Assembly (NCBI GenBank): GCA_031002005.1
Contig: JARYHS010008074.1
Span: 282,597,930-282,661,929 of the forward strand
Direction of reading: 5' to 3'
DNA: 64,000 nucleotides
DNA from: Vandiemenella viatica
Taxonomy: Eukaryota; Arthropoda; Insecta; Orthoptera; Morabidae
Shown: piece by piece, positions 32,736-46,411 of the stretch
Layout of the letters: every line of letters begins with the position of its first letter
Numbering within the stretch: position 1 is the stretch's first letter
Made by a program: the position numbers and the translations under genes
Notes under the pieces: model-generated
Databases searched by the model: none
What the model was told of the DNA's origin: nothing
What the model saw: only the letters and a program-made list of their open reading frames with translations

Positions 32736-33120
32736 GGAATCAATGGCAGGTATGCCTCGTTGACTTCAGAGACATAGAATTGAGTTCGAACGAGGAAGAA
32801 TGATTGGTCCCGGCAGAGGGGTTTATTGTAACGTTACATAGTAGCTCCTGCAGGGCACGCTACTACGCCTGTGTGGAAATAGAGCATAGAAGAGGGTCGT
32901 ACACAGCGCTAATGACTGCCACATTGTCCTCATGGCTGTAGCCGACAGAACAGCTTCACCACAGTGTTGGCTCATCTTTGGAGCACTTCAACGGGTGTGT
33001 ATGTCTGCCTCGACTATTCGACTGGTACCATGCATGCCACTGCGTGGACTTCCATTGACCACGCCTCAGACTGCAATGTGAACTCCGTCATTGGTGTACT
33101 GAGAGGCAAGAGGTACGAGT
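32736..33120 (+). pseudogene. Tc1-like transposase N-terminal fragment
   Basis: Broken frames read RHRIEFERGRMIGPGRG, then after stops and frame changes MAVADRTASPQCW, CMSASTIRL and LRGLPLTTPQTAM. This is the order of the N-terminal HTH region of Tc1-like transposases (ERGRMxGLxxAG, then MAVxDRTASS, then SASTIRRRL, then PLTxxHRxxRLQW). The catalytic domain does not follow. It appears to be the complementary half of the kind of element at 48774-50085, though a different insertion. Confidence 0.68.
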
Positions 33121-34400
33121 TGTGAAAAGAAATGAAAATTATAGGTCCAGTTCATGATTGCTTTCTGATAGAAGTAAATATTTATCATTATTCCTTACGA
33201 AAAATATGGAAGCACTAATTCAAATATTTTCTCTTTGACTCTCGCCAATGAAGAATTCTGGACACTCACCAAAGATTGTAACGATATTCCATCAAGTATT
33301 TGGTCTCCTATTTAATCTATAGATTTTTGCTTAGCTTTAAATTAAGCAAGGAAATTTGTCGAATCAAAGACAACCGAGTTTATTATGGAGCGAAAATATA
33401 TGTTGTAAGGTTTCGACTGAGTATTTAGATAACTTACGTTGATTTGTTTTCCATTATCTTGCTACATTAACTTAGGGCTCAACTAGATAATTCACAAGAT
33501 GAAAGTCAATAATTTCTGTTATCAGATTCAAATCTTGCTGACATAAATACTTATCAACGTATAAACTGCTTACACTGCAAATAGGTTTCCACTACTTCGT
33601 CTGATATAGACGGGATTGTCCTTCTCTTTTGCTTCCTATTGAACGAGATATCATACTCATTTGGTTTGTCCATGAAAATGCAAACTAAAAGACCTCGTCA
33701 GACTTATTCGTATAGTTAATGGTCATTGCGATCTAGATTTACATTAGTACAATTACAATTAAAAGTGAGGTAACTCTTTTACTTACTTACAAGTTTCATA
33801 AGGCTGGACAAATGATGACAGGGTTCCATTAATACATATATTAAATTAAGGAAAGGGTTTAAACTTAAAAAAATTAATCATGCAAATAATTTTTATTTTT
33901 CATGCTGATAACCAGTCATTCATCATTTTTAAAGCCTTAAACTTGTTATTATTAATTATTAATAAAACGTTTGACGTGCAAGTGTTCCACAGTCCGCCAA
34001 ATGCAACGAGCTTCTTCTGTCGTGAAGAACCGAAGGAGCACATTCAAGGTGAATGCCGTTAAGTAGGCAACTCGTTGTTAAGTCGCGCATCCCACAACAC
34101 GTCCTGCGCTGTCTCGTTTCAGTGAGTACGCTCCTGGAACACTTCCAATGCTGAAAGCTTCAGTTGCTTATATGAATGGGAAATATTAGTGTAAGGTTGT
34201 TTACTGAAGAAATCAGATATACAATGTACACCATGAATGATAATTTGTATCGACTGTTAGCAGCAGTAAAGTTTGAAGCTTAATCACAGAAATAAAACAA
34301 CTAAGAAAATAAATATAAAAAAAAACGCCGATACGAAGCTTCGACATTTCTAACTCCATACAAACTGAAAATCAAATGCTGTGCCAAAAGAGAAAGCTAA
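33121..34400. other. Anonymous AT-rich DNA
   Basis: No recognisable features. Open frames are short and lack motifs. Confidence 0.45.
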
Positions 34401-34725
34401 GCTTGATGTTCAACCCAAAGGTTGGTCGGACCCTCCCGAAGGAGGCATACTTAGTCCGGTAGCGGAGGTAGGGTTGCAAGTTCCTTTCCTCCTTACCTTA
34501 CCTGAACGGTAATCCTAACGCGCAAATAGTAACTGCTGTTTAACGTGGAATCCGAATCACGGATGCTTACTGGCGCACTCCACATTATACAGCAAGCTGT
34601 GCAAAGGTGAAGGGAGGGTTAAGGTCCTATGAATTTCCACGCTGAAACAGGAATTCGAATCAGGAACCTTTGAGTCTCTCGGTAGACGCCTTAATCACTG
34701 ATCCACATGGCAACTCACCAAAAAT
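34401..34725 (-). repeat. Possible second SINE family with tRNA-like head
   Basis: On the minus strand the sequence begins GTTGCCATGTGGATCAGTGATTAAGG-like and reaches GATTCGAATTCCTG about 60 bp on. This spacing fits RNA polymerase III A and B boxes. The + strand between 34410 and 34625 carries non-tRNA body sequence (GGACCCTCCCGAAGGAGGC, a small inverted repeat). It shares no body blocks with family A. Only one copy is seen, so the repeat status is tentative. Confidence 0.4.
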
Positions 34726-34924
34726 ACCTTTGCTGGTTAACTTATCGTTCGTGGAAAAACTAGGCTACAGAGTAATTAGCTAGAAAGTGAGGTTAAGATT
34801 TTTTGTCATGTTTGTAATTACACAATTTGAATTTAATTTAATTGCGATGGAGCGCGTGCTCCGGGAAGAACTTCCTTAATCATCTAATTACTCCTTTCTT
34901 ATTTTTATTGTTATCTTATATACT

Positions 34925-35360
34925 TTGAGTGTTCTAATTCCTACATCTATCTACTTTTGGTATCTTAAGCTTAAATTCTTTCAGTGTTTTGTTAAATTAT
35001 TCATCACTTACCTTGGTAATTTATTCCAATCTCTGACACCCTTATCCATAAAAGAAAATTTTCTCATTCCCTTATGCATTAAATCGAGTGCCAGCTTGTG
35101 CCCATGGTCATCTTTTCCTTTCCATAATTCTATGACCAATATCTCCCCAAGCCCCGTCACCAACATACGTCTTGTACATTCCTAGTACTCTCTTCACCCT
35201 CCTCCTGTCTTCCAATAACTTTCAATCCAGAGCGCTCCTTTATCATACCATTTACTGACTGGGTACTGTGGTAATTTCCACAAAAAAATTAGCTCCTCTC
35301 CTTTGCACGCCCTCCAGCTGCTCTATTGATGAGTGAATTGGTTTGTACAGACGACTGGCA
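34925..35360 (-). pseudogene. Non-LTR retrotransposon RT C-terminal fragment (CR1/jockey-like)
   Basis: The minus strand reads PIHSSIEQLEGVQRRGANFF, then after stops KLLEDRRRVKRVLGMYKTYV and GDGAWGDIGHRIMER, a frameshift, and GMRKFSFMDKGVRDWNKLP. The pattern LExVQRRAAxF, then LExRRxxxRLxxMYKxxxG, then KxSFxxRxxxDWNxLP is the conserved tail after the reverse transcriptase domain of CR1/jockey-type LINEs. Several stops and at least one frameshift are present. The catalytic motifs are absent. Confidence 0.8.
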
Positions 35361-35443
35361 ACATTAGAAACCATCTTAGTTTAACGAACACCACCAAAGG
35401 GGAATTGAGAGAAGCAGTGATGATAGAGTAGCATGCTAGGTCG

Positions 35444-35448
<5 letters not shown>

Positions 35449-35480
<32 letters not shown>
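35449..35480. repeat. (TA)n microsatellite
   Basis: This is an uninterrupted run of about 16 TA dinucleotides. Confidence 0.95.
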
Positions 35481-35483
<3 letters not shown>

Positions 35484-35728
35484 AGAGATAAGAATTCTGA
35501 AGATTAAATTAAGGATCACAACCTTAAATTTGTTTTTCTCATCGTTTGTGAGGTCTTAGTTGGACTGACATAATAATATCTCCTTACGAAAAACCTTTCT
35601 TAGCCATGAAATGTTAATTCTTTGTATAGAAAAAAACGATAAACATATGGATGTATTTAATTGCGACAGTGTTCACCAGGCTCAGTATAGATTTCAGTTA
35701 ATTTAGTTAGTTTTCCACTTGCATCCAC

Positions 35729-35759
<31 letters not shown>

Positions 35760-35990
35760 TGGGCTTTATGCCTCGTCGACAGCGTGATCATTAGAGGCGG
35801 GATGGGATGGGGGACAAGGAACGGAAGAAATTCGGCCATGGCATTTTTGAAGGAAGCATCCCGGCATTCGCCTGTAGTGATCTGGGAAAACCATGTAAAA
35901 TCCAAACCTGGATGCCCAGACGGGGATTCGAACCGGCGTCCTCCCGAATGCGAGGCCAGAACGTTAACCGTTAACCCTCCACACTCGGTC
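35729..35990 (-). repeat. SINE family A, full length with 28 nt poly-A tail and target duplication
   Basis: On the minus strand the poly-A tail (35729-35756 as T on the + strand) follows the 3' block TGCCTCGTCGACAGCG. The body contains CATTAGAGGCGGGATGGG, GAAATTCGGCCATGGC, TTTTGAAGGAAGCATCCCGG, TGGATGCCCAGACGGGGATT, the B box in reverse (GGGGATTCGAACC) and the head CACACTCGGTC. Flanking CTTGCATCCAC and CTTACATCCAC are an 11 bp duplication with one mismatch, showing retroposition. It is probably one of the younger copies here. Confidence 0.92.
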
Positions 35991-37533
35991 TTACATCCAC
36001 AAATTGATGTTTAGCCTCAGGGAGAGATATCAGGAAATCATAAATGATGGGTCGAAAAAACTAAATCGTTGTTACATATTACATCTTGGTTTGATCCCGT
36101 CTTACTCAACCATACATATGAACATAGCTACCTGACAGAGGCTGCGAATTGGGAAACTTGACGTTTTTTGTTTTCATCCAGTGTTCATTTCCAGCTTTCA
36201 GCACCAAAAGTCACACAGATTTTTTCTAAGCTGACAGTTTGGCAATAATACATCCGATATTCTTTTTGTCGGTTTCAACAACTTGAGTTTATCCGAACTT
36301 CACGCACACAGGTTGCTGTTTTCATTTAATATTGCACTTATTCGTGTGACGAACTTCATAAATCCAGAGAGTGGCAACTTACAATTGTGTGTACCTGATT
36401 TTTATATAGGTTTCACATTTTTCATGAACTTCTTATGTGCCATTGTTTTTCTTTATTTATTGTTTTAGCTAAAATATGATCCCTCAGTGTACATGTAAGA
36501 CAGCAATGTATCTAGCAACCCTGCCCCGTTTTACAGTTTAACATTAATTAAATCGGTGTATTGACATTCTACTTTTACTGAATATTACTTGTGGAAAATC
36601 CGAGACTTCATTTGTTTCTTTCGTTAAGAATACATGCCTTCTAGTTTCACACACTTAACGCAAAGGTCATTCCACAGATGGTAACACCTCATGAAGATAT
36701 CATTTGATTGCGTTGTTTGAGCTCCGATACCATGTGAACCATGGTATCCTGTCGGTTTTGAAACTACAGAAAGTTGGACGTAGAAATGTGTAGGGATTAG
36801 GAAGCTAAGTGGAATGATTTTCTTCAACAAGAAACCTCTGGGTTGAACCAGCGGCTTCCTAACCACACCGTACACCGGCGCAGCCGAATCAACTGCCTAA
36901 CATGCAAACATCCCACCATGCAAAGCGGATCATTAATAACTTCCAAGATGAAACATGATACCTGGTCACATTTCATATTCTGGAGCCGAAACCTTTTAAC
37001 CTTTTTGTACAATTTCACTCCTGCTTCTGTAACTATGCACAGAAATTGTCTGTTTAGCATGGAAGCTTACAATGACTGATTCTCTTCTACTGCCCTGGAT
37101 GATTGATCTTTCGTAAAGTATCGCTAAAAAGAATTGCATATCGATGGATTGCGCGCTTAGCGTGCTGTTGTAAACAGCAGGATGGAATTTTGATTAACGA
37201 GAGCTGATGACGGAGTTGAGTTACAGGCACCTTCCCTTCACTGTGCACGCTGACAGACATCAGAGCTAGTTAACGCAAGCAAAAAATAGCTAAACTATAA
37301 TCTGCGTCTATCTTCGGTGTCAAAAAATGAAATTAATTAGGTCGAGGGCAGCATAAAACACCTGAAATCAAAGCTCTTTGCAGAACTTTAGAAATGATAA
37401 TCAAAGAATTATTATGAAAAAGTGCTTCTAGGCGTTTTAATTACATCGCATATGTTCAGAAAACACTAAATATTTACTGTGGAGATGTTAGGCGATAAAT
37501 AATTTAAGAACAAACATTCACAAATTACTGTTT
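35991..37533. other. Anonymous intergenic DNA
   Basis: No gene or element is recognised. Overlapping opposite-strand open frames at 36824-37079 have no motif support. Confidence 0.45.
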
Positions 37534-37771
37534 TGTTTTCTTTGGCTCATGGCTTTACGCTTTGTGGAGGTCATTAGAGGCGGAAAAGGACTGTGGGCAA
37601 AAAATGGGAAGGAATTCAGCCATTGCCTTGTAAATGAAGCATCCCGGCATTCACCTTTAGTGATTTGGGGAAACCATGGAAAACCCAAATCTGTATGCCC
37701 CAACGGGGATTCGAATCCGCGTCCACCAGAATACGAGGTCACAGCTATACTACTCACCTACCACGCTCGGC
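37534..37771 (-). repeat. SINE family A, near full length
   Basis: Blocks in order: TGGCTTTACGCTTTGTGGAGG (mutated 3' block), CATTAGAGGCGG, GGAATTCAGCCATTGCC, AAGCATCCCGGCATTCACC, GGGGAAACCATGGAAAACCC, CGGGGATTCGAATCCGCG (B box), CGAGGTCACAGC and the head CTACCACGCTCGGC. Orientation is minus. Confidence 0.88.
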
Positions 37772-40700
37772 ACTACTGCTTCGTGATTTATCATCATATA
37801 ATAATAGCTTTTTCCCATTAGTTACGTACTGGATGATGTCATTTTTCAGAGGCAAAGTACTTGAACATTAAAATAAATTGCTTTTTGAAACACATGTATA
37901 AGTTTTAATACAATTTACAAAACATTAGTAATAATTTATGTGCTAAACAAAACGAACAAGTCAAAAAATAATCTTATCGGCTTGTTACTGCAGTATGCTC
38001 AATATTTATTTAATCTTATCAGGCCATTGGCAACTAACAGTTTCGGAATATGATTCCAAGAAAACTTCTTCGATTTGATTCTATCCGACTTGGACAGTGT
38101 TCAGCTGAAGATGTTAGTGACAATAACTGAAGATTAGAGGGAAAGAACTCAGTATCCTTGGCAAATTAGGACCTACAGTACGGAAGATATATTAGCACGC
38201 ATTAACTGTCTCGAGATAATTAGGGAGAGTTACTCCTGAACTATGCCTCCCATTAAATTGAAGGTAGGCATAAAGGAAAACTACCAAACGTGAGTACGTT
38301 TTTCCTTGATTTGTGTCACTGAACATAATCAAAAGTTAATTCGGTTTTTTTTCTAGTCATCGTGTAGAAACTATAACATTTTCAACATACAAAAATAACA
38401 ACTTCATTACACATATGGTTTTCCATTAATGTACCACTGTTTTATGGGGCATTTGTTCTGTTACGATATCGTTTACCGGCTCTCCTGCTTACGCTTTTAA
38501 ACAGTATTCCACTATCATCCACCGGAAGGATGGAATATCCCTGTCTATAAATATATATTTCTGTATCATAATAATAAATGGCAAATAACATAACAATAAA
38601 GAGCAGAAAGCTTGTGCGGCTGACAGGTAGCAACACTCATTTCTATCACTCAGCTGCATTGCTCTTAATGATCCCTGATCTGTAGGGAAAGAATCTACCA
38701 TGGAAGTATATTAGGATCCATTTGTACCTAGAATGGTGAAATAAATGTCTGTACTGTGATTTAAGTCTTGCTGATCCATACCGATGCTAATTACGAAGCA
38801 GTTGGAACGGAAGACCTGCGCTGCCAGATTGCAGTCCGCCACCTGTGCGAATTCGGTTGCCTACGTGGCTGGGGCTGCGATCGATACGCCTGTCCCCGGT
38901 CAGGGACACGCCCCCACCGGGTGTGATTCCATACCGCGGCAAAGAAAGTGGAACCGTGCAATGAGTCCTGTTTTCCAAGTAGTCAAAGTCTTAAGGGATA
39001 AACCTTGTATAAATTTATCAGATCTTCCTCTTCGACTGCACACGTATTAATACAGAATGATATTGATAAAGTCACACAAGATTCAGGAGGGTAGAAGAAA
39101 ATCGTCTGAGTTTGATAATATTCTAACAAAACGGCATCAGCTATTATAGTAATTAATATAAAAATTATTATCTCTGTTTCATTATAAAAAAGGGGGCCTG
39201 ATAAAATTTAATTTATAAGTAAATTTCAGTTATGTTTTTATAATATTCATATAAACTTATATTTTCCTTCAGGTGTCGGAAGTATTTAATGCATGCCACA
39301 GTTTGAGGTAGCAATGGCTGTGGATCACGACAGTGATTGAAAACACGAGTGATAAGTATTATGTCAGAGTCACTTACTGCGACACCCAAGTGTGATGCAA
39401 ACAATAAAACGTATAATTCGATGAATTTTTTTGTTGATAAAAACTCTGTATGCTCTCCACTATTTAACAGGCAAGAAACCTGAAAATCAAGATATAGTTA
39501 GAATGACATGGATTTTTTTTAGTTAATGTTTACAAACTCGTTCAGCTCTTCACATCTACTTTTGTGGTGCTTAAAGAAATAAATGTTATTTTTTAGACAT
39601 TTAAATGTTAATAAAGCCGATTATATAGAGTTTATATTTTTATGGACTTCGTTTTGTTCATATCAGGTACGCCAGACGCTCCGTTAAACTGCAGTTCCGG
39701 CAACCTCGTAGGCGGTATGCGCTGCAACTTGAAACCTTGTTCCAAGATCGTAATACCAGAAGAATTTACTATTTAAGTGTGTATTTGAATATCATTTACT
39801 ATAAGAACCTAATTTTCTGTCACTGTTTCAACAACGTCAGTTTCTCAACAAATAAGTCTTTTAAAGAGTTCCGGGGATTATGAACTTTAATCTCGCCTAA
39901 CGGAATGGTGCAATATGTATACCATTTGCCTAACATTTTGGAGAAAATTTCTTCTAGTAGCAAACGACAATACAAATTTCCACATCCAACAATTTTTCTG
40001 AAATCAACGCATGAGCATATCTGAAACATTCATTATGATTATGTAACACTGAAGAGGACTGTGATTTTTCCACCAAACCGTAGTCATGAGCAAAAGTTTC
40101 CAGGAATGAATCTTTTCCCGTCGATTACGCTTTATAATAACAAGCATTTAGGTTTAAAGAACAGAGACGTTCGCCGTGCGGTGTTGGGTTATTGCCGAGT
40201 TAGTACAATTAGGCTCTTCTTGACCGCCACTTCTTAATAGAATCAGCGCTTGTTGTGTAAGATGTCTCGTTAAGTAATATCCTACCTGTCCTGACATCAA
40301 CCGTAGCAGAGGAATATCGGCCGCGTCATTGCAAGTTGACGGGTACGGCAACACTGATCGCAGTTAATGGCTAGCCGAAAAAACTTATGTGTATTAGTTA
40401 TCCCGCCTGCTATTACATGAGATAACAAAAGGCTATACCTTAAGGCAGCGAATTATAAGGAAGCACACCTGTCTCTTGTGCTGTCTAATCAAACACTTCT
40501 AATGTTGTAACTAGCAACTATTATCTTTTGCATCAATCGACTGAAAATCTATGCTAGCGACTCACACCTTCTATTCGTTTACTCGTTGTTGAATTTATAT
40601 TGATGCGGGGAATATAAAAATATAAAATTGTTGCTTCTTGAAGATGGTCTCATAGTATTAATACGTTTACATTAAACAGATAATAAAAATAATAAGTCAA

Positions 40701-42426
40701 GATTTCTTAAAACAATCAGGTTTTTTTGCGGTACAGCAAAGGAATAATGTACATCAATAAAATCAGTACCGACGTTCAGCGCGTTAGTAAGCGATTTTAA
40801 TAACGAACAAGAGAAATTTATGTAATAGATTAGCAAAGTGGTTAACGGAGTCTCATCAGCATTGCAGAAGAAGGTAAACGGATTAGGTACACAGGGTTAA
40901 ACTGTTATTATGTGCTATTACACTGATATGTACACTATAGAAACACGCTAATCATCGTGTTAAGGTAAAGCTAAGCTGAGTGACATTACCAGTGGTAGAA
41001 ACATAATATTATAACATTCTCAGCTAACAGTGAAGATCCAAATTGACGCCACTGTACTCCACGTATAATTCAACTGGAACGAGGCTGTTTTTGCTCTCAT
41101 GGCCAGCTGTTGCCTTATTCTGTCTCTTGATCCAAGTAAAGTTCGGTGTTGGGAAATTTTGTCACATTTCACTAAATTATTTCCGCCTTTCGTAGCCAGA
41201 GAACCATTATTGGAATCTTGCAATACTTTACTGTCTTCTAGTTCGCATTGACTACAACAATGCGTCAGGAAGTTTTAACTACTCTCGTAAGTTTGGAGCC
41301 ACCTATTTCTAAATAATTTTCTTACTTTACAAGGAACAAGTATTGTGATTTACTCATTCAGGTACCGGAAAGAAGGTAGGTAGTAGTCGAAAAATATTTA
41401 CATCGATTACTTTAATAGTGAAAGAAGTTACTATGAGCTGATTAGCGACTACAGCTGAAGTTGGGTCTTTGCGGTTCGCCGATATCAGTGGTGTTATAGT
41501 CAGAGATTAGGATAAAGAGGTAAATCTGTGCTTTCCCATATGTTTTGCAGAGGAACACGTGAATAAGCTTTCTCCATAACCCTTTCTCATATTCGCATCT
41601 TCTATTATACTGCAATTTAAACGCTTGCCATCAACTGTAAATGTCCGTGTAGATAAGCCTGGAGTTATCATTATTAATAGAATGTTAACTCTTTCCACCT
41701 AAAATTCCTGTATCCGTATTATCTCTAAACGGATATACTACTATTACGTCAGGTGTTGATCACGAAACTTCAAATTTATTGTCACCAACGGTCACGTACT
41801 CCGTCCGCAAAGAAACAAAAATAAGTTAAAAAAACGTAGTAATGTAAAGTGGTTAATATCACAAATTGATTCACTCAGCGAAAAAACCAAAAAAACAAAA
41901 AAAACCCATGTTTGCAAAAAGTAGAAGAGACGAAGTGTTGATTCCCTGGTAAGCGCGTTGTGAACTCCAGACAATCACTTCCTCATATTTCGCTGAAACA
42001 GAACCTTCCTCTGTCGTTCACCACGTCCATTCTCTACATCATCCTCCTTGGCTTTGGCCGCCGATGTATCAAGTGATATAAATTTAATTTTGGTGTTTCT
42101 AACAAGAACAGAAATATTATTATATTGTTTGAAGTCTTACTCGCTTATTACTTTTATAGTCGTTCTTTCTAATTTCGACTTCGATCTATTACGTTAGAAG
42201 AACATCGCCTTGATTAATAAGTATGCAGTAAGCAATACTAATATCAATTTTAAACGAAAAAAAAATCGGAACCGACTTTTTAAACAAAAGTAAAATTATT
42301 TTATTGCCGTTATGAGATTTTCGGCACTTTAACTTCTGAAGAATTACTGCACACTCACAAATGTGGCTAGAAGGAATTCACTCGTTTCAACTCTGTAACT
42401 CTGTAAGCTGCCTTCACTAGGCGCCG

Positions 42427-42427
<1 letters not shown>
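37772..42427. other. Anonymous intergenic DNA
   Basis: No gene is supported. A GC-richer patch at about 38800-38960 (GCCTGTCCCCGGTCAGGGACACGCCC, containing an inverted pair around GTCCC/GGGAC) could be a retroposon scrap. Another GC-richer patch lies at about 40180-40360. Neither has a recognisable motif. Confidence 0.4.

Positions 42428-42463
<36 letters not shown>
42428..42463. repeat. Poly(T) tract, 36 nt
   Basis: A pure T homopolymer follows GGCGCCGC. No SINE body of family A adjoins it. It may be the tail of an unrecognised minus-strand retroposon or a simple repeat, and its length is likely to vary between alleles. Confidence 0.9.
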
Positions 42464-42469
<6 letters not shown>

Positions 42470-42754
42470 ACTTATTTCGTAATAACAAATATTTGTTCGT
42501 GGAACTTGATTAACAACGAATTTTCGTGAATTTTCAAGTTTCTCAGTTTGAAAGCCGCATCATATATCTCCAGAACAAGAACTTTTAATTTCACCTTCAA
42601 AATAAAATGTGTAGTGCAATAACGGGAGTTAGTATATTAAATATTTTACTTATACGTATATATGTATATATAAAGCGCTTAAGTAATAATTATGAAGCTA
42701 CTTTAATACTGGAGAGGTGTAGTATCTTGGTAAAAGCATTATAAACGTGTATGT

Positions 42755-42972
42755 CAAACTACACTCAGGCCTAGCATTCGAGAGGATGCAGGCTTGAATC
42801 TCCGTCCAGCCATCCAGGTTTCGGTTTTCAATGACTTCCCGAAATCAATCCAGGCGAATGCCAGGATGATTTCTCCAAAAGGCTTCTGCTGAATTCCTTT
42901 TTGTTCATTTCTACCGTCCTTACCGCCTCTAATGATCTCGACGTCGATGAGGCGTAAATCACTAAACAAAAA
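42755..42972 (+). repeat. SINE family A, 5' truncated
   Basis: The copy starts near CTCAGGCCTAGCATTCGAGA, has a degraded B box (GGCTTGAATCTCC), then CGTCCAGCCATCCAGG, AATCAATCCAGGCGAATG, GCTGAATTCC, CCGCCTCTAATGATCTCG, ACGTCGATGAGGCGTAA and a short tail. The A-box region is missing or unrecognisable. Confidence 0.82.
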
Positions 42973-45900
42973 GTTGGTACCAGGTAATAAGAGAGGAAAA
43001 TAGGATAATTCGTACAAATGGTATGTAAAGAGAAAGTCATGTTTCAACGCTGATCGATTTTAGAGTCTTCCCGCACATGTTTCGGGTATGCTAAAGTGGG
43101 TCAGGCGGTAGTTAGTGGATGCGTGCCACACATTACAGCCCTGCTCTCTGCCTAATTGGTTTTTGTTTGCCCAGTGCGCAGCGCTACTTGCGTTAAGGAA
43201 AGCAACAGCCGCTCTCGCTATTCTGACACAGTTCAGACGGTCATTGATCAAAGTATTCGACAGATTGTCAACTATTCTCGGATCTGCTCTAAACACAGAA
43301 TATACACAAGCAAGAAACAAGTGCACCACACGTTTCAAACGTTGTTGGGACCACCGTCGGAAAAAAGGTATCCATATACAGCAAAAACAAAGCAACTTCA
43401 TGAAGTTTGACACAAAAATTAGGAAAAATGACATAGTCTTTGATATGCCTGACAACTTTATATGTATGTAATTTTAAAAGTATTCGCAACAAATTTGTTT
43501 GTCTTTGTAACAACTTTATTCTGCGCTGAACTACATCACAAGGGTAACATGCACTTCTTAAGTAAACTGATGATTAATTCCCAACTAAATGAATTTATCG
43601 TATAAAAATAGTAACTTCGTTAATGTGAAATTAATTCATAAGACAGAAAAATAAAATAAATAATTCACGAAGGAACATACACAGATTACTTATTAGGTAA
43701 CCTTTAGTTACCTCCTCGAATTGATCACAACTCTCAACAAGTAGTTCTTATAAGCTGGAACCAATTAACACATGTCTACATAACATTAAACATAGCAAGC
43801 AATCTCTAGGGCAACTTTAGCAGTTAACTCCTGAAGGCTTTTATGAAAGTACACTTCAATTCTTAATTTTCCGTTCGCACTTCGGTATAAGTTCATCTTT
43901 CAATCAATGGTGACCACGATTATTAAATAAAATCGTTGAAAGCAGGCTTATATTGTCCGTTAAACGTCACAATATGATCATGTAGAAAAAGCGTGTAGTA
44001 GGAAACGAACGTGATGTATCAAATGCTAAATACAAATTTCAATGTCAATTATTTCTTTAATCTTCAACATATCATGTTCGCAATATGTGCAGTCAACTGA
44101 TACTATAAACAATATTAAACCACAATCCAGCGGTACACCCGTGAAGACTACAGTGCAGTCATACGCCGGGAAAGTCTTCGTTCTTACAATATTAAACCAT
44201 AATTTTCAAATACGGAGTGTGTGTTTCCTGGGTCATAATATAAGCGTTATTTCATGCATATTTTCCGTAAACACAAAGTAATGTTTAATTTAAACATAAA
44301 ATACTGCGTAATTTATGTAGTGACATCATATTTATCCCATGTAAACTTGCATATTCGCTTTGCTAGAGACAACATTTTAAATAAGCTACTGTGAAAAGTT
44401 TTCTTTAATAACTACGACGTGTGGACTATTTTATTTTCACAGACTTACTGGTTTAGTCAGTGTGAAGCTTCTGTACAATTCTTGAGTTTTTTGTCTAAAA
44501 TTACGAGCAAACATGAACTCTATCACGCCAACTTCCGCATCGCAGACTGACAGATAGATGCTATAAATAACTAGGAAGAAACTAGGTTGACGTGTCTGCC
44601 AGAAAACACGGTAACAGGATCAAATAAACCTTCAGCAGTAGCTGATGCCCCCAGAACTGGCACAGAAGTGATACATAGACACCGGCCAAGAACTACTATT
44701 TGAACTGTGTGAATCAGATATCGGTCTTTTATGAGTATTTATTCCTCTCAACTTGCTCAGCCACAAGGTCTAAACGCAAAACGTTGTGGTGTAAGAGCGT
44801 GACGGATCACAGGACACGTACGGAGGAGCTGTATGGCTTCTGATCGCCACCCCCCTGCAGTACAAGGGGGACTGAAGCCCTGCAGGGAATCCTGGGTACA
44901 CCACCAGTAATCCTCCACGCGAGACAGTCTGCACTCTACACTTCAGCGTCGTTTAACGATGCTTCTTTACCAAAATTATTACCTATACTTTAATTAAAAG
45001 TTATTTTCTTCAAAACTATTCAAACCTGTTTGTTCTTTTAATAAGAGGAAAACTGATGTCATTGTGAAATGCTTATTAAAAGCATATCACCAGCATGCTA
45101 TATGCTTTAGGACAATCAAAAGGAAATAATTATTGGAGAGAAGGCGAGGCTTTATTATCAGTTCATGCTTATCAGTTTAAATTTTGTATAAGATCAACTG
45201 AGTATCATCTGGAAATTTCAGATCAAGTATCAACATTAAACAAGACATAAAAAGAAAAAATTACTGCGTTTCTACAAACATTATGAAGTACTAATTACAT
45301 ATTGTATAAATTTACAGCAATAAATAAATGCTTTCGAAGAGGTAATATATTTCTCCTAGTAAGAAGTTGTGGTAAACTATCTCCTGCAGAGGAGAAAGGC
45401 AACAGGTTTGAAGTGGCTAAAAATTAATTAACACTCTTCAGTTCGTTTTATTTGCTACGAACTCGTAAAAAGAATCCCCTGTGAGCTAAAGCCCGTTTTC
45501 CTGTATAGCCGATATTTTTAGTGCCTCATTACGATGTTCGGAAGCAGGTCAGACAGAGTGCGCAAGCGCTGTGACCTTTGGGGGGAGCGGCCCGATGGAG
45601 TAGGCTTGCTACCTTGCGGACAGGTAGCCAAAGACAAACAACCCGGCGAAAAGATAAATGAGCTAAAAGGATATAAGAAATCACAATAAGTCATTTGGAT
45701 AGCTAAAGAAATGACTGATTAATTTCAAAACCTCATCTCAACCTATGTGCTAAATTTAAATAACAACGTGGAAAAGTGTAAAGTTACGGGAACATCGATT
45801 CTTCAAAATATGGCAATGTGAAGCGTTATTAGAACACGTCTTGACGACAGGCACCCCTTTAGTTTTAGAAACACCTCAAACTGCAGGCCGGAAGCGGCAA

Positions 45901-46411
45901 GCTGAAGTAAATATATGCAGATATATCACTTTCAGGAACGTTATTAAGTTCACGGAATAACTGTTTTGTACCCGAGGAGGTAGCGGAGACGACGCCGCCT
46001 GACGGATCGCACGCAGGCTGAGCCTGCTACAGAGCACAACTGAAACCATTGTAGTCTTTAGATTTATGATAGTTTCCTATAAAGATTTCTCTAACGTGCA
46101 CCAATACTCTGTGAACTGCATTCTTGGAGTGACAGAATTTCGTCTTATCTGTCCCTTTTCCATCTTCGTCTTTCCAGAAAGCAATTTCCGTGTTGAATGC
46201 AAAATCGCTGTGGAAACTATATCTCGAACGTTGTTTACAGAAATAATCAATAAAATTTTATTTTTAAAATTTATATTGACAGTTACTGTGAAATAAGTTT
46301 AGTCCTCAATGAAGCATTTTATCTGAAGCCTTTGGAAACAACATTCTTTCCGGCTGAAAGAAATATTTGTATTGCGAGCAATCAGGTCAACGTAAAAGTA
46401 GTAGTTGTGCC
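42973..46411. other. Anonymous intergenic DNA
   Basis: No gene is supported. The 118-codon + frame at 43115-43471 and an overlapping 131-codon minus frame have no recognised motif, and neither shows a convincing coding signature. GC-richer patches at 44800-44960, 45540-45650 and 45970-46040 are unexplained. Confidence 0.4.

Noticed and set aside
35657..36014. Lys-rich and Arg-rich open frames across the SINE at 35729
   Set aside because: The frames translate the SINE body and its poly-A tail.
43115..43471. 118-codon + strand open frame as a novel gene
   Set aside because: There is no motif, a similarly long frame lies on the opposite strand, and there are no splice or promoter cues; chance cannot be excluded.
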